A DNA stretch of 64,000 nt from Endocalyx cinctus (lineage: Eukaryota > Ascomycota > Sordariomycetes > Amphisphaeriales > Apiosporaceae). Positions 11,547 through 23,950 of this stretch are shown here, piece by piece (position 1 is the first letter of the stretch; every line of letters begins with the position of its first letter). The stretch spans positions 1,337,345 to 1,401,344 of the forward strand of contig BCKC01000008.1 in the NCBI GenBank assembly GCA_001600455.1, in the 5' to 3' direction. Under the pieces are notes generated by a model. The model searched no databases, was not told where the DNA came from, and worked only from the letters and a program-made list of their open reading frames with translations. Both the position numbers and the translations under genes were made by a program.

Positions 11547-13605
11547 TCACCCGAATTTCAGTTTGCTCTGTCCGGGTTCTAGCTTCTTACTAGCAGATGA
11601 TTTCCTACTCGACGAGGATGCAGCTGCACCGTTGCCGCTCTTCTGGTTGCCTTGATTACTACATTGGACGGGTCCCGAAAGCGGTCGACTCTCTTTATCG
11701 ATTCCAGCAAATGTCAGTTTGCCACGTCTTTGACTTCTGTCCTCTTCGTCTCTTCTATTATCTTCGTCATCCTGGAGGTCTTTGGCCATGTGCCAGTCTA
11801 GGTGGTTTTGCAGCGCTTCCGCATTTTCGAGCCTTGCGTCACACCGTCGGCACATGTAGTCTGCGATTGGTCCCTGCCGAGAACCATGTCGGCTGACGTG
11901 GTATTCTTCTCGTTCATGTCCGACAGTATCACCGTCGCTGTCTCGAGTCGTCGAATCACCCTCATCTTCATCTAGCGGAGCCTCCCTTCTAGGGAAAAAT
12001 CTTTGTATACCGGGATTATCCATCCGTCGTTTCTTTCCGGGAGGTGGATCTATCGAAGAATCTCGCGAGGTTGAAGCTGTTCTTAATCCCTGTGCTTCTT
12101 CACCCTTCACGAGAAACGAACCTATCCCCATATTACCCGTCACGCCATCTTCAAACCCCCCGACGCCTAGGCTTAAGTTTGCGCAAGGCCAGACCGCCCC
12201 CTGATCCGCTATTATTTGACCCAGAAGCTTCTTGGCAAGTTCAAACATCACATTCTCGTCTAATTTCTGGGGTAAGGTACCTGACTTCGACCGCATTTGC
12301 CCTTTTTGGTGTCGATGGTGGAGATTCATAGTTTTAGGTCGACGCTTGCCCTCTAATACGCCCTCCTCGACTAATCGTGAGAAGATATCGGCCGCAAAGA
12401 TCCTGAGCCACTTCGCAGCGTGCTCGAAGTCCTTCACGCTAGGACGAAACGACTTGGCCGAAAGCATCGACTTAATCTGGGTCCTCGAGTTGACCTCGCT
12501 TGTATCGAAACCCCTGATCGTATTATACAACCATACACCAGTATCGTCTCCGAGCTTGAGCTTCATCTGCTCTATCGAGGCCAAAAGGAGTTCCTCGACG
12601 GTTTCCGTACCGAATTTCGATACCACCTGATCACCGAGCTTGCCGCCAAGATTCCGAATCTTTGTGAACTTCATATCAGATAGGAAATGCTGAATGGCTC
12701 GATTGCGTATGACGGTCTGTTGGTTGGGCTTCTTGTAACCAGAGCCCAACTTGCTGAGCATCTTGTTGCATGATATCCCCGCAGAGCACGTATACGAGAG
12801 TTTTTGACGGATCTCGGAGCGTATACCTCTTACAATATCAGACCCAACGAGGATGGCCACGTCATCCCAGTCAGGGTCATCTGCTTCGGCATCGATATCT
12901 TTCAAGTCCACGAGGTTGTCAGCTTTCCAATCGAGGGCTGTGACTGGAGGAAGAGGTAGCTTCTCCGTGGGGTCGTCGTAGGGCGGTGGTAGGGTAAGTT
13001 CCGGAAAGCGCTCTAGGAGAGCCTTATGCACTTGAGCGGATAGGTCGATGAAAACCTCGTCTATGCTCGCCTTTTCGACCTTCTGCATGTCCCGAGGAAG
13101 ACATTCTTTGATCAAAGCAAGAATCTTTCTTGATTCAAGTCTGTAAGGATCAAGAGAGACCTTGTGTGTTGCAATGTGAGAAGCGGCATCGTCGTGATAG
13201 GCCCATTTCTCGTCGCCTTCTTTCCACGTCGCGACGTGTTGCGCAATGAGCTGCGGGCATCTCTTCTTGGCCTCAATTACGTTGCAGTGGCGGTCGATGC
13301 CGAACTTGCGCGCCGGATAGTTGATAGCAATCAATCCCTGCCTGTCGGTTTCACGTGTCGGTAAGCGATTCCTGTCAAGGAAAAGAATAAGAAATGTAAA
13401 CCTACCATTGTTGAACGGCGAGAGGCTGGTCCTCGGAAATACCCAGACGAACAACCTCACATTGAGCATAGAAAGCGTCAAGGTCAATATGGGCAATAAC
13501 ACGTAAAGGTGAAGAAGTTGAATATGATGCCAATTGACCCAATTGCTTGTAAGTGAATTGTGATTTCCGTCGACCGGGGCTACACGTAGGCGAATATGAA
13601 TCCAT
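11547..13605 (-). CDS. rad30: DNA polymerase eta (translesion synthesis)
   Basis: Y-family polymerase that copies past UV lesions, acting with mono-ubiquitinated PCNA in the nucleus. Two exons: 13605-13406 and 13341-11547, 664 residues. The 64-nt intron splits the Trp codon of the conserved AVQQW-QGLIAINYPAR stretch. Catalytic acidic residues are visible: D41 in AHIDLDAFYA and D161/E162 in SIDEVFIDLS. The helix-hairpin region lies around GSGYKKPNQQT to KIRNLGGKLG. Near the C-terminus is a C2H2 ubiquitin-binding zinc finger (C564, C567, H580, H584). The protein ends in a PIP-box-like motif QSKLKFG (658-664), of the short QxxLxF form rather than the classical QxxLxxFF. Length and domain order match the family. 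Its ATG is 14 bp inside a longer open frame in another phase; the ATG chosen gives the canonical N-terminus. Confidence 0.95.
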
Positions 13606-16600
13606 ATTCCAGAATCCAAGTGGAATACAGGTTCCCGGTGGTAGATGGCTCGGGATTAGAAGAGTGGAGAGAGACTCCGTCTAAGAAGCCGAATTCTCCG
13701 TAGAATCTGACCTCATGGTCGGATAAAGAAGATAAGAAGGAAGTAATAACGTGAGGACGGATTAAACAATCATTTGTATAACGGTTTGACTAGTCGATAA
13801 ATCAATATTATTATTATTATTATTATTTCGTAAGAATCATAATAAGAGTATTTAGCTGATTGAACTTAAGAAGAAACAGAAGAATGATGAACACTTGTCG
13901 ATATTGAAACCATCGAATTTCCCCTCTACAAACTACTGCGTAAACAAAAAATAATTAGAACAAGAAAAAAGTGGAGAACCATATGAAACCAATCCAATGA
14001 CTAACATTACAAGCAAAGCTACCTAAGATTCTTCTTTTCTCCTCTTCTCGTCCCTCCTCTCTCCTTTTCCTCGCTCTGAAAATTTGCAGTTAAAAAAAAA
14101 AAAAAACATTGACGTCTTTCTGTTCCTTAATAAAAGCCAAATTTCATCAAATAAATTAACAGCGTACTTTGTGTTAGGATAAGCAGGGTTTCACTCGCGT
14201 TCCTAGATCCCGCAAAGTGACATCGGTTCAACCATCACTCCTATTCATTTTAACGGAAAGGTAGTCTTTATCCAATCATTTCGAGTAGTCCACCTACCAA
14301 ACACTTTTTCCCATGACAGTTTTGGACCGGCGAGATATTTATAAGTGAGATGTGAACTTTCATCCTCATCTTTTCAAAATTGGTAATCCTAACCGGAGGA
14401 TACCGAGTATCAGAACAATGAAGATCTCGATCATTAAGTACATACTACGTGAAGTCACACCTTTTTCACAGAATCTATACTCCAATCGTATTATATGTAA
14501 TCAATCTTCTCCGTCAATACTATTCGCTGTACGACTTCGGACCGTCCCGCGTACCTCACAGATATTGAAACACGCACGCCCTATTGTCCACCCACCTATG
14601 CAGCAGCAGGTCATACGACGCACAGCGTAGGGCTTACCAAAGACGATGACCGATTTCATCTTCGGCTGCATCTTTCTTTTGTTTATAGTAGCTTTTATCG
14701 CGCCTTGCTGCTATCCTTCTCAACCCCCCAAAGCAGTCAGCTTATCTCGGTAATTAAATGAGGACGGGCTTTCCGGTCTGAGTTGCATGTGTGCCTTCTT
14801 CCCTTGTGTGATGGAGTATAAGGTGGGCGGGGTTCGAGGCCACTATCTACCAGAAGGATCTCGCCGCAACATTACTGGAAGACGAAACATGTTCTCGAGC
14901 ATAAACCTACTTCAGTGTACCGACTCCACGTAAGCTTCTAACATCTCACACGGCCCCGATGAAAGTGGCGGGCTTAAGTGACTCGTTCCTTTTGGTGTGA
15001 TCACTCTGGTGTTACTCATAAAAAGGGGCTCAGGTAAGGCTACTATTATCCAACCTGGAAATGTTAGGAAATAAGTCTTCCGCACAGTAAGCATCATCTC
15101 TCTTGATCAAATTAGTCCACCATCTCGTTCAATCTGAATAACTCTTTCCGGTACAATATTCCGCTGCCTGCCCCGACGGTGGACCGGATTTTCGAGATAT
15201 TGGCTATCTTTGTTCAAATTTCATGAGCGTGCAAGAGGGCTTTGTCCACCAACAGCCACGCGACTCCTCCTCCGTCTGATGATTTCACACTTTCCGTGTC
15301 GTATTTGAATGCTAAAGGAACATTGATGTAGGTGAAGGTGTGACCCTCACGAAACAATGAGATTTGGGTAGGTGCTAGACAAAGCGATTTTATTTTTCTA
15401 GATGAGGAGATCAAACATGAATTTGGAAGATAGAGATATCTAAGTAGCTCAAGGGGGGATTTTCCCCTTCTAACTCTCCTATTACCCCTATAGAATGATT
15501 ACGAGAAATTCCAGTGCGAGTGTCCACGTGAAAACCTGTTCAAGAAAAGTCCCAAGCAGCTGTAGGTTCCACGACCTTGTACCGAAGGTACCCTTGAGCC
15601 TCACCAGAGGGATCCGCGTATGAAAATGGGGTGGTATAATGAATAACGCCGAGATGTCCTCGCCAGATGATAACTTACTAGATAGTAATATTAAGCCAAG
15701 GCTGGGGAATTTCCTGTACCCGGAGAAGGCCCCGAGGACGGGGAAAGACTGGAGCTCGTAAGTGCTTACCCCCCCACAATTCCGGTAAGGAAAAAAAAAA
15801 AAAAAAAGCTTACCATACTCATTACTATTAACTTATATCTATGATAATTTCTTAAGAAAAAGAAATGGTAAAGTTAGAATCGTGTGGCCGCCCCCACGAT
15901 AATTGTAGCACGCGCCATCGCGGACTCCTTTGAAAGGATCTTAACACCTGGATCCTACGAAACTGGTCTTTCGCAAACCCATTGAGTTATATTCAAGCCA
16001 GGTAGGATTGACTAGCTCTGTAGAGGATTACTTGACTAGGACAAGGGCAGGAGGAGTGTGATGTAAGTCTATGAGGCTCCGGTGTACCAGTGCAGTTCAC
16101 TGATGCAGAACCCATCTTCCGACTGCCCTCTTCAAGCGGTACAAGCTGACACACACTTTCTTCTTATTCTCAATATGAAGACTTATGATTCCCAAGATTA
16201 TAACTCATCGGGGCCTCCGGTATGGAGGGGGAGCATCGAGTCCTAGATGTCATGGAAGGAGGCTAGATGTACGCCCTCCATTAGAGAATGTGACGCTCCC
16301 TTACTCTCGAAGAGATCGTCGCATGAGGGATTCTTTTTCGAGGAATTTCGTTTCAAATCCACTTCTGCTGAAGTCTCGAACTTCTTACATCTAGTGTACA
16401 CTACGCTGAATGAGCGTAAGGCTTGGTTAGGGTGTAAATTTATCTGACGCTTATCATAATAATTATAAGCTAAGGCCGACCCCGACTCAGCCAAATTAGA
16501 TAGATGGGCTTCCTAAGAATAGATGTTGATGTAAACAGTGTGCTTAATTTGTAAAGAAATACATAAAGCGCATTTTAATGATTATTAGAATGAAGCTATA

Positions 16601-17518
16601 TAGGTTCTAGGCAGTGCTGCTTTTATGGGGATACTTTCTGTGTATCTCATAATTATATAATGCAAAGTCGCTGACTGATATTTACAGTCAATACGAGTCA
16701 TGTAAACGGAATGTAGTATCATTCATCGTCCAACTAAGCGTCCCTTATTACATACTACATCGTTGACTCGTAGGTCCCGCCGCTTTCGTCTTGTACTTCA
16801 GACGTGAGCTTGATGAAATTCGACTCGGCAGGCGGTGTAATTTGGTGATCTCCGCTGTGACCTACTAGAGACGGTACTCGCAAGAAAGGATTTGTAGACG
16901 CCTAACTTTGCCTAGCCAGAAAAAATACAAGGCTTTGCATACATGGCCCTATAATGTGTGTCTGGGACCTTCCCTTTCGGATCAAGCCCTGGGACGGGAA
17001 CCTTAGCTATAGCGAAGGGAATAATATCATATCCAAACTACTGGGTCCGCCAGTTGCCGTTCTGAGAGTCGGATCTGACAATTATTGGTCAGTTATAGTA
17101 AAGAGCCTCATAGATAGGGGCTGCTCACAGCTGAAATTATCTTCAATTTGACGTGAGTATCTGACCATTCTTCCATCCTTCCAGAAAACAAGCGTCCAAT
17201 CGAGCATACTCCGGTCTTTCATCTTAGGGACACCGTCTTGCATTTTACCATCTAATAGAATCAAAGCCATGGCTATGGTTTATGTATCATCGAAACCTCT
17301 CGGTCGCGCGATGAGAAGTACTTCCCATATGATCGCCCCCCCTACCATCCCTCAGAAAATAACCGATGCTCCCTCGAAATCTTAGGCGAGATCCTAACCA
17401 GAGTGACAGACATGGATTTCGTAGGAGCTGATAGAAGGATGAATCAAGGTGAGTGGGGGTTCCGTAACTTGATTGTGGGATATTACGACTTCACAGTGCT
17501 TCAAGTGCACTGGTGTAT
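13606..17518. other. AT-rich intergenic region, no supported gene
   Basis: Contains an ATT microsatellite (13806-13827), an A-run at 14092-14106 and another at 15791-15806. Several coding-like fragments occur without connection: minus strand 15414-15214 and 15097-14912, and opposing frames at 16185-16494. None carries a motif I recognise, and in-frame stops separate them, so they may be gene relics. Confidence 0.45.
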
Positions 17519-18065
17519 ATGAAGTCATCTGTGACAAGAGAAGAGGACTTAACATGCGGCTTTATTAGCCCATTTGGTAGGCTCCTATAGTAATATCGGC
17601 CATGCTTCAAATATTTATAAAGAGCCCTGATATCCATGTTGATACCGGTTATCTAGCATAATAACGGCAAGAACCTATTCACCAATACTCCACTCGCCGT
17701 TCCGGCTACTATTTGATACCGTTTATCTTGATTATCATATTCATTACTTGCCCAGAGATATTGATAGTCTTTCCTCCCATTCAACATACACTTTACCATC
17801 CGAATTTGGTAATAAGCTCCTGAAATGTACAGAACTTATTTCTCCTCTCTGTTATATTTTCTAACTAGTTAGTAGGTCAGATATTACCCCAATCTCAACG
17901 CCTGAACGAGGTCCAACTCCGGACAATACTTTGGAGGACACTAGCGATCAATATACATGTTCGAGCTGCGAACATGAAGATTACTTCCAACATAGCGGGA
18001 GCGAGAATGACGCAATGTGCAAGAAGTGTGGCCATGTGAAGTGTAGCCAATGTACAAAATCGTAG
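17519..18065 (+). CDS. Small Cys/His-rich (zinc-ribbon-like) protein, 139 aa
   Basis: Three exons, 17519-17589, 17657-17808 and 17869-18065, join with matching phases and give 139 residues with no internal stop. The introns are 67 and 60 nt long, with GTAATA donors and CTAG acceptors. The first 100 residues are hydrophilic with a Ser/Thr/Pro-rich stretch (TPISTPERGPTPDNT). The C-terminus carries a putative zinc-binding module, CSSC-x17-CKKCGHVKCSQC, with final spacing C-x2-C-x-H-x2-C-x2-C. A 53-residue protein 6 kb away (23734-23950) has the same final spacing. I know of many unnamed fungal small proteins with such modules but no named family. Zinc binding is inferred from the spacing. The ATG is the only one in frame in exon 1. 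Confidence 0.6.
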
Positions 18066-18807
18066 CTATTGTCTTCTTATTGTGGCCATATCAGGAGTCT
18101 GGAAGAGATCACGGTTACGATGTTATTTTTGTTGGTACTCATCAGTAACTTTGGATATTTCTAGGTGACCATTGTGTATGGATATACGATGCGTGTATGG
18201 TCAAATTCAACATCATGTATTATTTATTTACTTTTATCCTTTTTGTCAGTCAAGGTTTTGGATAAGTTGACTGGAGTCTTTTGTAATAGTGCCTGAAGTA
18301 ATATGACTATAATGTGATGTATTAGCTAGGCTGATCAACTCTGACTGAGATGATGTTTAGGCTAAGATACTGGTGCTTCAAAAATTACAATTTGAACTAG
18401 TCTGATTTCAGTTTGAGAAATGAACATAAGTTAGAGATTATTATATTTGATTCTCGTGTTCTAAGGTTATTTGTTCTCAACTGTGCTTCGCGTAGGTTGA
18501 TATTAACAAATTGTGGCTAGTGTAGTTGTGGCTGTATCTTCATTATGTACCTAGTCACATTACTCAATTTGAACATATCCAATATACCCGGCCGTGACTT
18601 AAGTAAAAAGGAGATCAAATATTTACGGATTACACTGATTATCTAGTATCTAATTATCTAATTACCACAGTATTATACATGCTATATCACCCCAAGCCCA
18701 ATACATTCCCTCCCATACAATGTAGCTCCCTGTAAGCTTTATTCCTCCGAAAACACCAGCCAATGTCCAAATGGGTATTATCATAGACTCATTAAAAGTA
18801 CGCTTTA
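18066..18807. other. Intergenic, nothing identified
   Basis: AT-rich 3' flank shared by the convergently oriented small Cys-rich gene and the pfa5 gene. It probably holds both 3' ends. No motif seen. Confidence 0.5.
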
Positions 18808-20226
18808 CTATAATTGCTTCATCTCTAGACCAGAAGAGTCGCTCTCCGTTAGCTTTGTAAGGTTATACCTCTCACGAATCTTGTCTAAGAGATCGCCCAT
18901 AGGATAAAAGCTTTCATGACTATCGTGATTTGTGAAAGGGGGTTTTCGAATGGGTAGCAGCCAATCAAGGGGATTTGTGCCCATGACTGACTGCCAGTTT
19001 CGCCACCATCCCAAATTCCACGGATTCTCTCCAGGCTCCGTCTTGACGATAGCAAATGTTCGGGTTGCCAGATCATCACGGGTGATAGGGCGCCCGACAT
19101 TGGTCTGCCCATCAGGGTGATGGTTACGTGCTGTGGCTTCATCAGCTGTCACCATCCCAGCTACCATTGTGGGACCATTCGATTGGTTGGGTTTAGGTAG
19201 GGGATAGGTCAGAACCGTATATTTATCAGTTGGGGTTGTTCCACGAGGCACTCGGATAGCCAACTGAAATACGCTAGATCGGTGTCCCAGCATATCGATA
19301 TTAGTTATATTAAGAAATGCGTATCGGGTAGCGGTAGCCGTCATTAAGGAAGAGAACAATCCGAAGAACCCTGCTATAGCAATTACTGCTATAAGGAAGC
19401 CATCCAGGGGAAGTTCTTGATTAATTTGCAGGCGAAGAGCATATATAGAAGCTGAAAGAACGACGACACAGTAAACAGAGGCATATATAACGAACTGGAT
19501 AAAGAATTTAAATGCTAAAAGGGGTTAGCAACGGTGCATTTTTGGGGTATGATACTTAAATACGGCTGATTGAAAACTTACAAGTTTCTCCAATCATACC
19601 ACCAGCCCATGGGCAGTAATGATCCATTCGCAGAACACAACGATTAATTTCGCTGCTATGATGTACTCGGTCCGCCTTCCAATAACAACACACGGAGCAC
19701 CACTTTGGTCGACCATCATCCCCGCATATAAATACGTCCTTAGTATAGAATTGTTCTAAACCAGGACTGTCAGGGTCAAGATCAGGCCCAGTCCTATGAT
19801 AGTTGGTATTGCCTTCAATATCGTATCGTACACTATTTGATTTTTGGCCATCTTCTCCCGCGCCTCGCCGCGAAATTTCCGAGGGGCCGAGAGGGGTGAC
19901 GCCGGTATCGTAGTTTGCGACATAAAGAACTCGTGAATAGGCGATTGCGAAGAGTAGGAGAAAGAAGAAATATAAAACTAGAAAAGCGATCGCGGTTCCG
20001 ACATCGTGACGGTCGTGAATGAAATAAGTAGCTAGTTACGATAAATCGTTATTAATCGGTTCTTCCCGTAGGTTCCGGCATACGTTTTTCTTTTTCGTAA
20101 GTAGGACTCACCACAAACGCGCGCAACAACAACGTAAGTCGCGAAACCAACGGCAGCAGAAATAACGACTGGAACTATGCGGGTTGTCCACCGTGTTGCG
20201 GTTCTAACACTTTCAATAGCCGGCAT
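18808..20226 (-). CDS. pfa5: Palmitoyltransferase Pfa5 (DHHC family, DHYC variant)
   Basis: Membrane enzyme that transfers palmitate to cysteines of cytosolic proteins. Three exons: 20226-20112, 20031-19582 and 19514-18808, 423 residues, phases consistent. Two N-terminal membrane helices (about residues 17-35 and 50-70) precede the Cys-rich domain, which runs from C150 (KWCSVCCYWK) through HHSSEINRCV to DHYC (175-178) followed by PWAGGMIGET. Two more helices follow (about 195-212 and 220-240). The C-terminal cytosolic part has the block WNLGWWRNWQSVMGTNPLDW, diagnostic for fungal Pfa5. The active-site motif is DHYC instead of DHHC, which is usual in this subfamily. Ser-189 is encoded across an intron. 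Confidence 0.93.
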
Positions 20227-23200
20227 TTCCCATGCATCCTGTTTTGAATGTGGCGTGGTGGTAGTGTTGATTCGAGATGGTACGGGTCAGGGTTAACTGT
20301 CACAATCTCCTTCGAATTACATGAATACCGACAGCGTAAACGAAAGAAAAGAAAGATAATAATCAGATGTATCGAATCGAAAATCCCATAAGAGCTCTGA
20401 TGCTCAAATATGAGCACACGAGATTGAAAAAGAAGGGTTGAGAGAGTGATGTTTTAAATGATGTAAACTTGTGGAAATGCTAAAAACCAACCATTGTTTA
20501 AATTACCGTTCCCTACTCCGTACTCGATGCATAATATGTCCACGGGTATGCATACTTTTAGGTACGTCCCACCTGTAATTAGTGGACATTTCGATAAGTT
20601 AGCCTATCTACTCCGTACTCCTATCCTTGTTCATCTAACTATATGTAGTAACTAAGTGCCTACTTAAGTATTTACTTAGGGATTAATTATATGACCCGGC
20701 AGCTCGGCAATCCACTAACCAAGCAGCCAAGTTCACTAATCTTTAGAAGGCTTGGCGGTATGCTCTAGTGCACGGAGTACCTAGCAGCCTAGGTTAGGTA
20801 TGTACCTAGTCAGCTAGTCATGAATCGCAAATCAAGATCATCAACTTTATTTATTATCAACCTTGTCATCTACCTATCATCTTCACTATCAGGCTCCTCA
20901 TTATTGCCCTTATTACTCCCAACGATAACGCTCAAACTTTATCTGGACGCTATATAAAACCAAAATACGAAGGAAATACGATAATGTCCCTCCACCTTGT
21001 CCAATGAGCCCCGTACATTATTGTCATCATGATAATAGCGCTTTTCTTCACGATATCGTAGGAATGTGACATGGATCGTACACCGGGAAAATTCTCCCCA
21101 GTGTAGTATTTGGATTGTTGCTAATTGTAATAGTAACGAGCTTCAATATCCTTTACACGCCTGCACGCTACACTTTTCAACAATTGAAATTCCCTACCAG
21201 GCTGTTAGGCTCTATAGTATTCTGATACGCCTTCACACCGAGAAACAAGGTTGAATAGCGACATTTGATATACATGCGTAACCTTCTCGGTATACAAACA
21301 AGTTACTAACTCGACTATCGAGAGTATCTGTGAGATCTAGATGTCCGCAGATTTTATTTATTGGTGCCTACCACTCAAAGATGGTGGTGTTGTCAATCGC
21401 CGGGTGACCTTCCTGCGAGATTCGTATATTTTTCTAGGACGTCTGTTGATGATGCAATACTGGTGGTGTCCTTTCCAACCATTATACTTTGAGTCTCAAA
21501 CGCATTCCCCCCACGTCTCCAGAATTTTTTCCAGCCCTGGGAAAGGACGTTTCCATGTCGATTTCGATCCGGAATCCTGTTCGCGCCTTGCGGCTCAAAT
21601 CGTAGCGACTTCCCTTGAGCCTGCCTGCTCGAAAGTGTCATCTAGTAAAGCGCCGATTGCCTGCTTCGGCTCTGAACGCCTTTGTTAATAGGACGCGGCT
21701 GAATCTAGAGCCTTATATGAATAAGTATCGCGGCAATGGAGGGACTGACCTTATACATGTTGCTTTGCAATCTATCTATAAGAAGGCAGCCTCTCCTCTT
21801 CGAAACCATACCAACTCATACACCTATGTATCTTTCTCCCTCATAAGACAATTCTAGTATAGGATCAAACATCCGATGAATTTATCCCGCTCTGTCGCCC
21901 ACGCAACACACGCTCATCTCGCTCGTGATATGAATGAATGTCATTTAATCATTTCGAAGATACCATTCAGTCAAATGCGACATCCGCTGAGAGCTCTTGT
22001 GTCGTGATTCTTCGCCGACGAGCATGTCTGCGGTCTTAGGTTCACGGAAGGTAGTGAAAGGAAGAAAGTTCAATTCATACAACGTACGCCGTCGTATGTT
22101 ACCATTAATCAAGATTCTATCAAGTCTGCTCATACAAAGGTCGATCTAAGGTGGCTTTGTTCCCCCTCCACTGAGCGTGTCTCGAAACGGGCGCGGTAAG
22201 TATATCACAAGACATGGTACTTCGCCTCGCCACATTTTGAGTATATGCAGCTTACTGTACATCTTACACTCTTACATTTTGGTTTAATAGTGGTAAGCGT
22301 CAATTCTATAATGATATATTTTCAAGAGTTTCTCATGATCAACCTTTCAATATAGGGATTAAATCGCCTCATGACTATGTCGCCTAAGTGGAGAGATGAG
22401 GCTCAAGACCAGAATTGGATGAACATATCTCATGTAGCATCGAGAAAGACAATTCGCTGGCTAAGCAATTCTTTTGCACAGCCTTGGGCGCAATACTTCT
22501 TTGCTATGGAGCCAATGTATGTGAAAGTTGGGCAAAGGTAAGGTATCCACTCCAGTTCACCGGAAAAATACTTGATCAGACGGTCAGATGATGGCGGTTT
22601 TCTAGGTGCTAAGATGTCGGTTAAACGATGAATTGATCTACATAAGCAATGCGGCTCTTATTATTATTATTTTTTTTTTTTTGGCAAGTCGGTTGAAAGA
22701 GTTCTGGTAAAGAGTTATTGTTCACACAATGACAATGACACTTGTACCCGCGCTGTTGCCCCGCGAAAGGCACTATATGTTAGTGATATTCGACAATTCA
22801 AGGAATAATGCGAATATATGGACTGATTTAAGCCAAGGCCACCCCCTAGGAGTATATTCAATTCGGTGACCAGCGCTCATCCTCTTCACCGGGACGTGAG
22901 CTCCACCTCGAATTATGTCTCAAATCCCTATTTACCATTTTAATCTAATGATGCGAGTAACCTAGGCAACTTTGATTACATGAATGATATATGGAAATAT
23001 TCATTTTCGTGACTGTGCCCAAGTGCTTCCCGATAATAGCTGCTTAGCAATTGGTACTGATATATACAGCCCTGATATCAGCTTGATCTTACCTCGGTTC
23101 CGGTGTGAGGTTTTAGGAGACTTGTTCGAGATGCAAGTCTAGCCTCAGTTATCCAATGCTTCGCCGGATAACTTGCCCGGTCTCTCCATCGTCACCATCG

Positions 23201-23733
23201 ACGCAACGTATGCTCGTGGCCCTGAAACATTATTCAACGATTCGAAGCTACGGGTAACTGGACAATTGAGTCACAGCATCATACAGAGATGGAATTATCG
23301 AATAGGGATTTTTCATGACCTCACCGAAACTTATATCGTAGCCATGGATCCACTTGCGATGGCCCTTGAGGTCCAAATCTCGGTCCTACGACGTATTTTG
23401 TCCTATCTCAGCAGTGGAACGAAATTGAAGACCGAGAAAATCTCTATGCCCTGGCCTGCGCCCTAGATATGATAATCATTCGTCAAACGAAGGATGGCTG
23501 AGCTATTGGGAAAGTGATATTACAATAAGGAATTGAGATCTTTTGGAATTTCTGAAGCAGCTGAGATGTATAAATCGAGAGTCCCCCAGACTCGGAAAAT
23601 GGTTCAAATTATGATCTAAGTTAGTATCATCATTCACTCTCCTACTCTCTCACTCTCCCACTCTCACTATTAAGTACGCCATATTTCACGACCGAACCAT
23701 ATATCAAGCTCTCCTCGTCAGACTTGTTTCATA
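20227..23733. other. AT-rich intergenic region with unconnected coding-like fragments
   Basis: Includes a stretch full of AAGTACTTA/TACCTA words (20560-20840). Possible small open frames: minus 21641-21393 (82 codons, Arg/Trp-rich, coding-like composition), minus 22133-21945 (62 codons) and plus 22370-22540 (starting MTMSPKWRDE, followed by a GTAAGG donor-like site). None shows a known domain and none could be joined to another exon with confidence. Confidence 0.4.
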
Positions 23734-23950
23734 ATGCCTCGATCGAGCAGAACACAATACACACAGATTTGGTATTGCGTAAGAAAAAAAAACTTTCTTA
23801 TATCCTATCTAGTATGACACTCACATTTATTAGTGTAACTGTGGTCATGGACCGATGAATGCCAGCCTCTACGCATCCTGCATGACTTGCAACCACCAAC
23901 CGTGCACGAGTTGCAACGTAGAATATATCAAGGAGATACCAGGTCGTTAA
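23734..23950 (+). CDS. Small Cys/His-rich (zinc-ribbon-like) protein, 53 aa
   Basis: Too short for routine gene callers. Exon 1 (23734-23778, 15 codons) and exon 2 (23834-23950) flank a 55-nt intron with GTAAGA donor and TTAG acceptor, both between whole codons. The product starts MPRSSRTQYT and then packs a metal-binding pattern: CCNCGHG, a 10-residue spacer, then CMTCNHQPCTSC, followed by a short tail. The final spacing C-x2-C-x-H-x2-C-x2-C is identical to that of the 139-residue protein at 17519-18065, so the two are probably distant paralogs. The pattern WYCCNCGHGP resembles many unnamed small fungal proteins. Zinc binding is inferred; function unknown. Confidence 0.6.
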
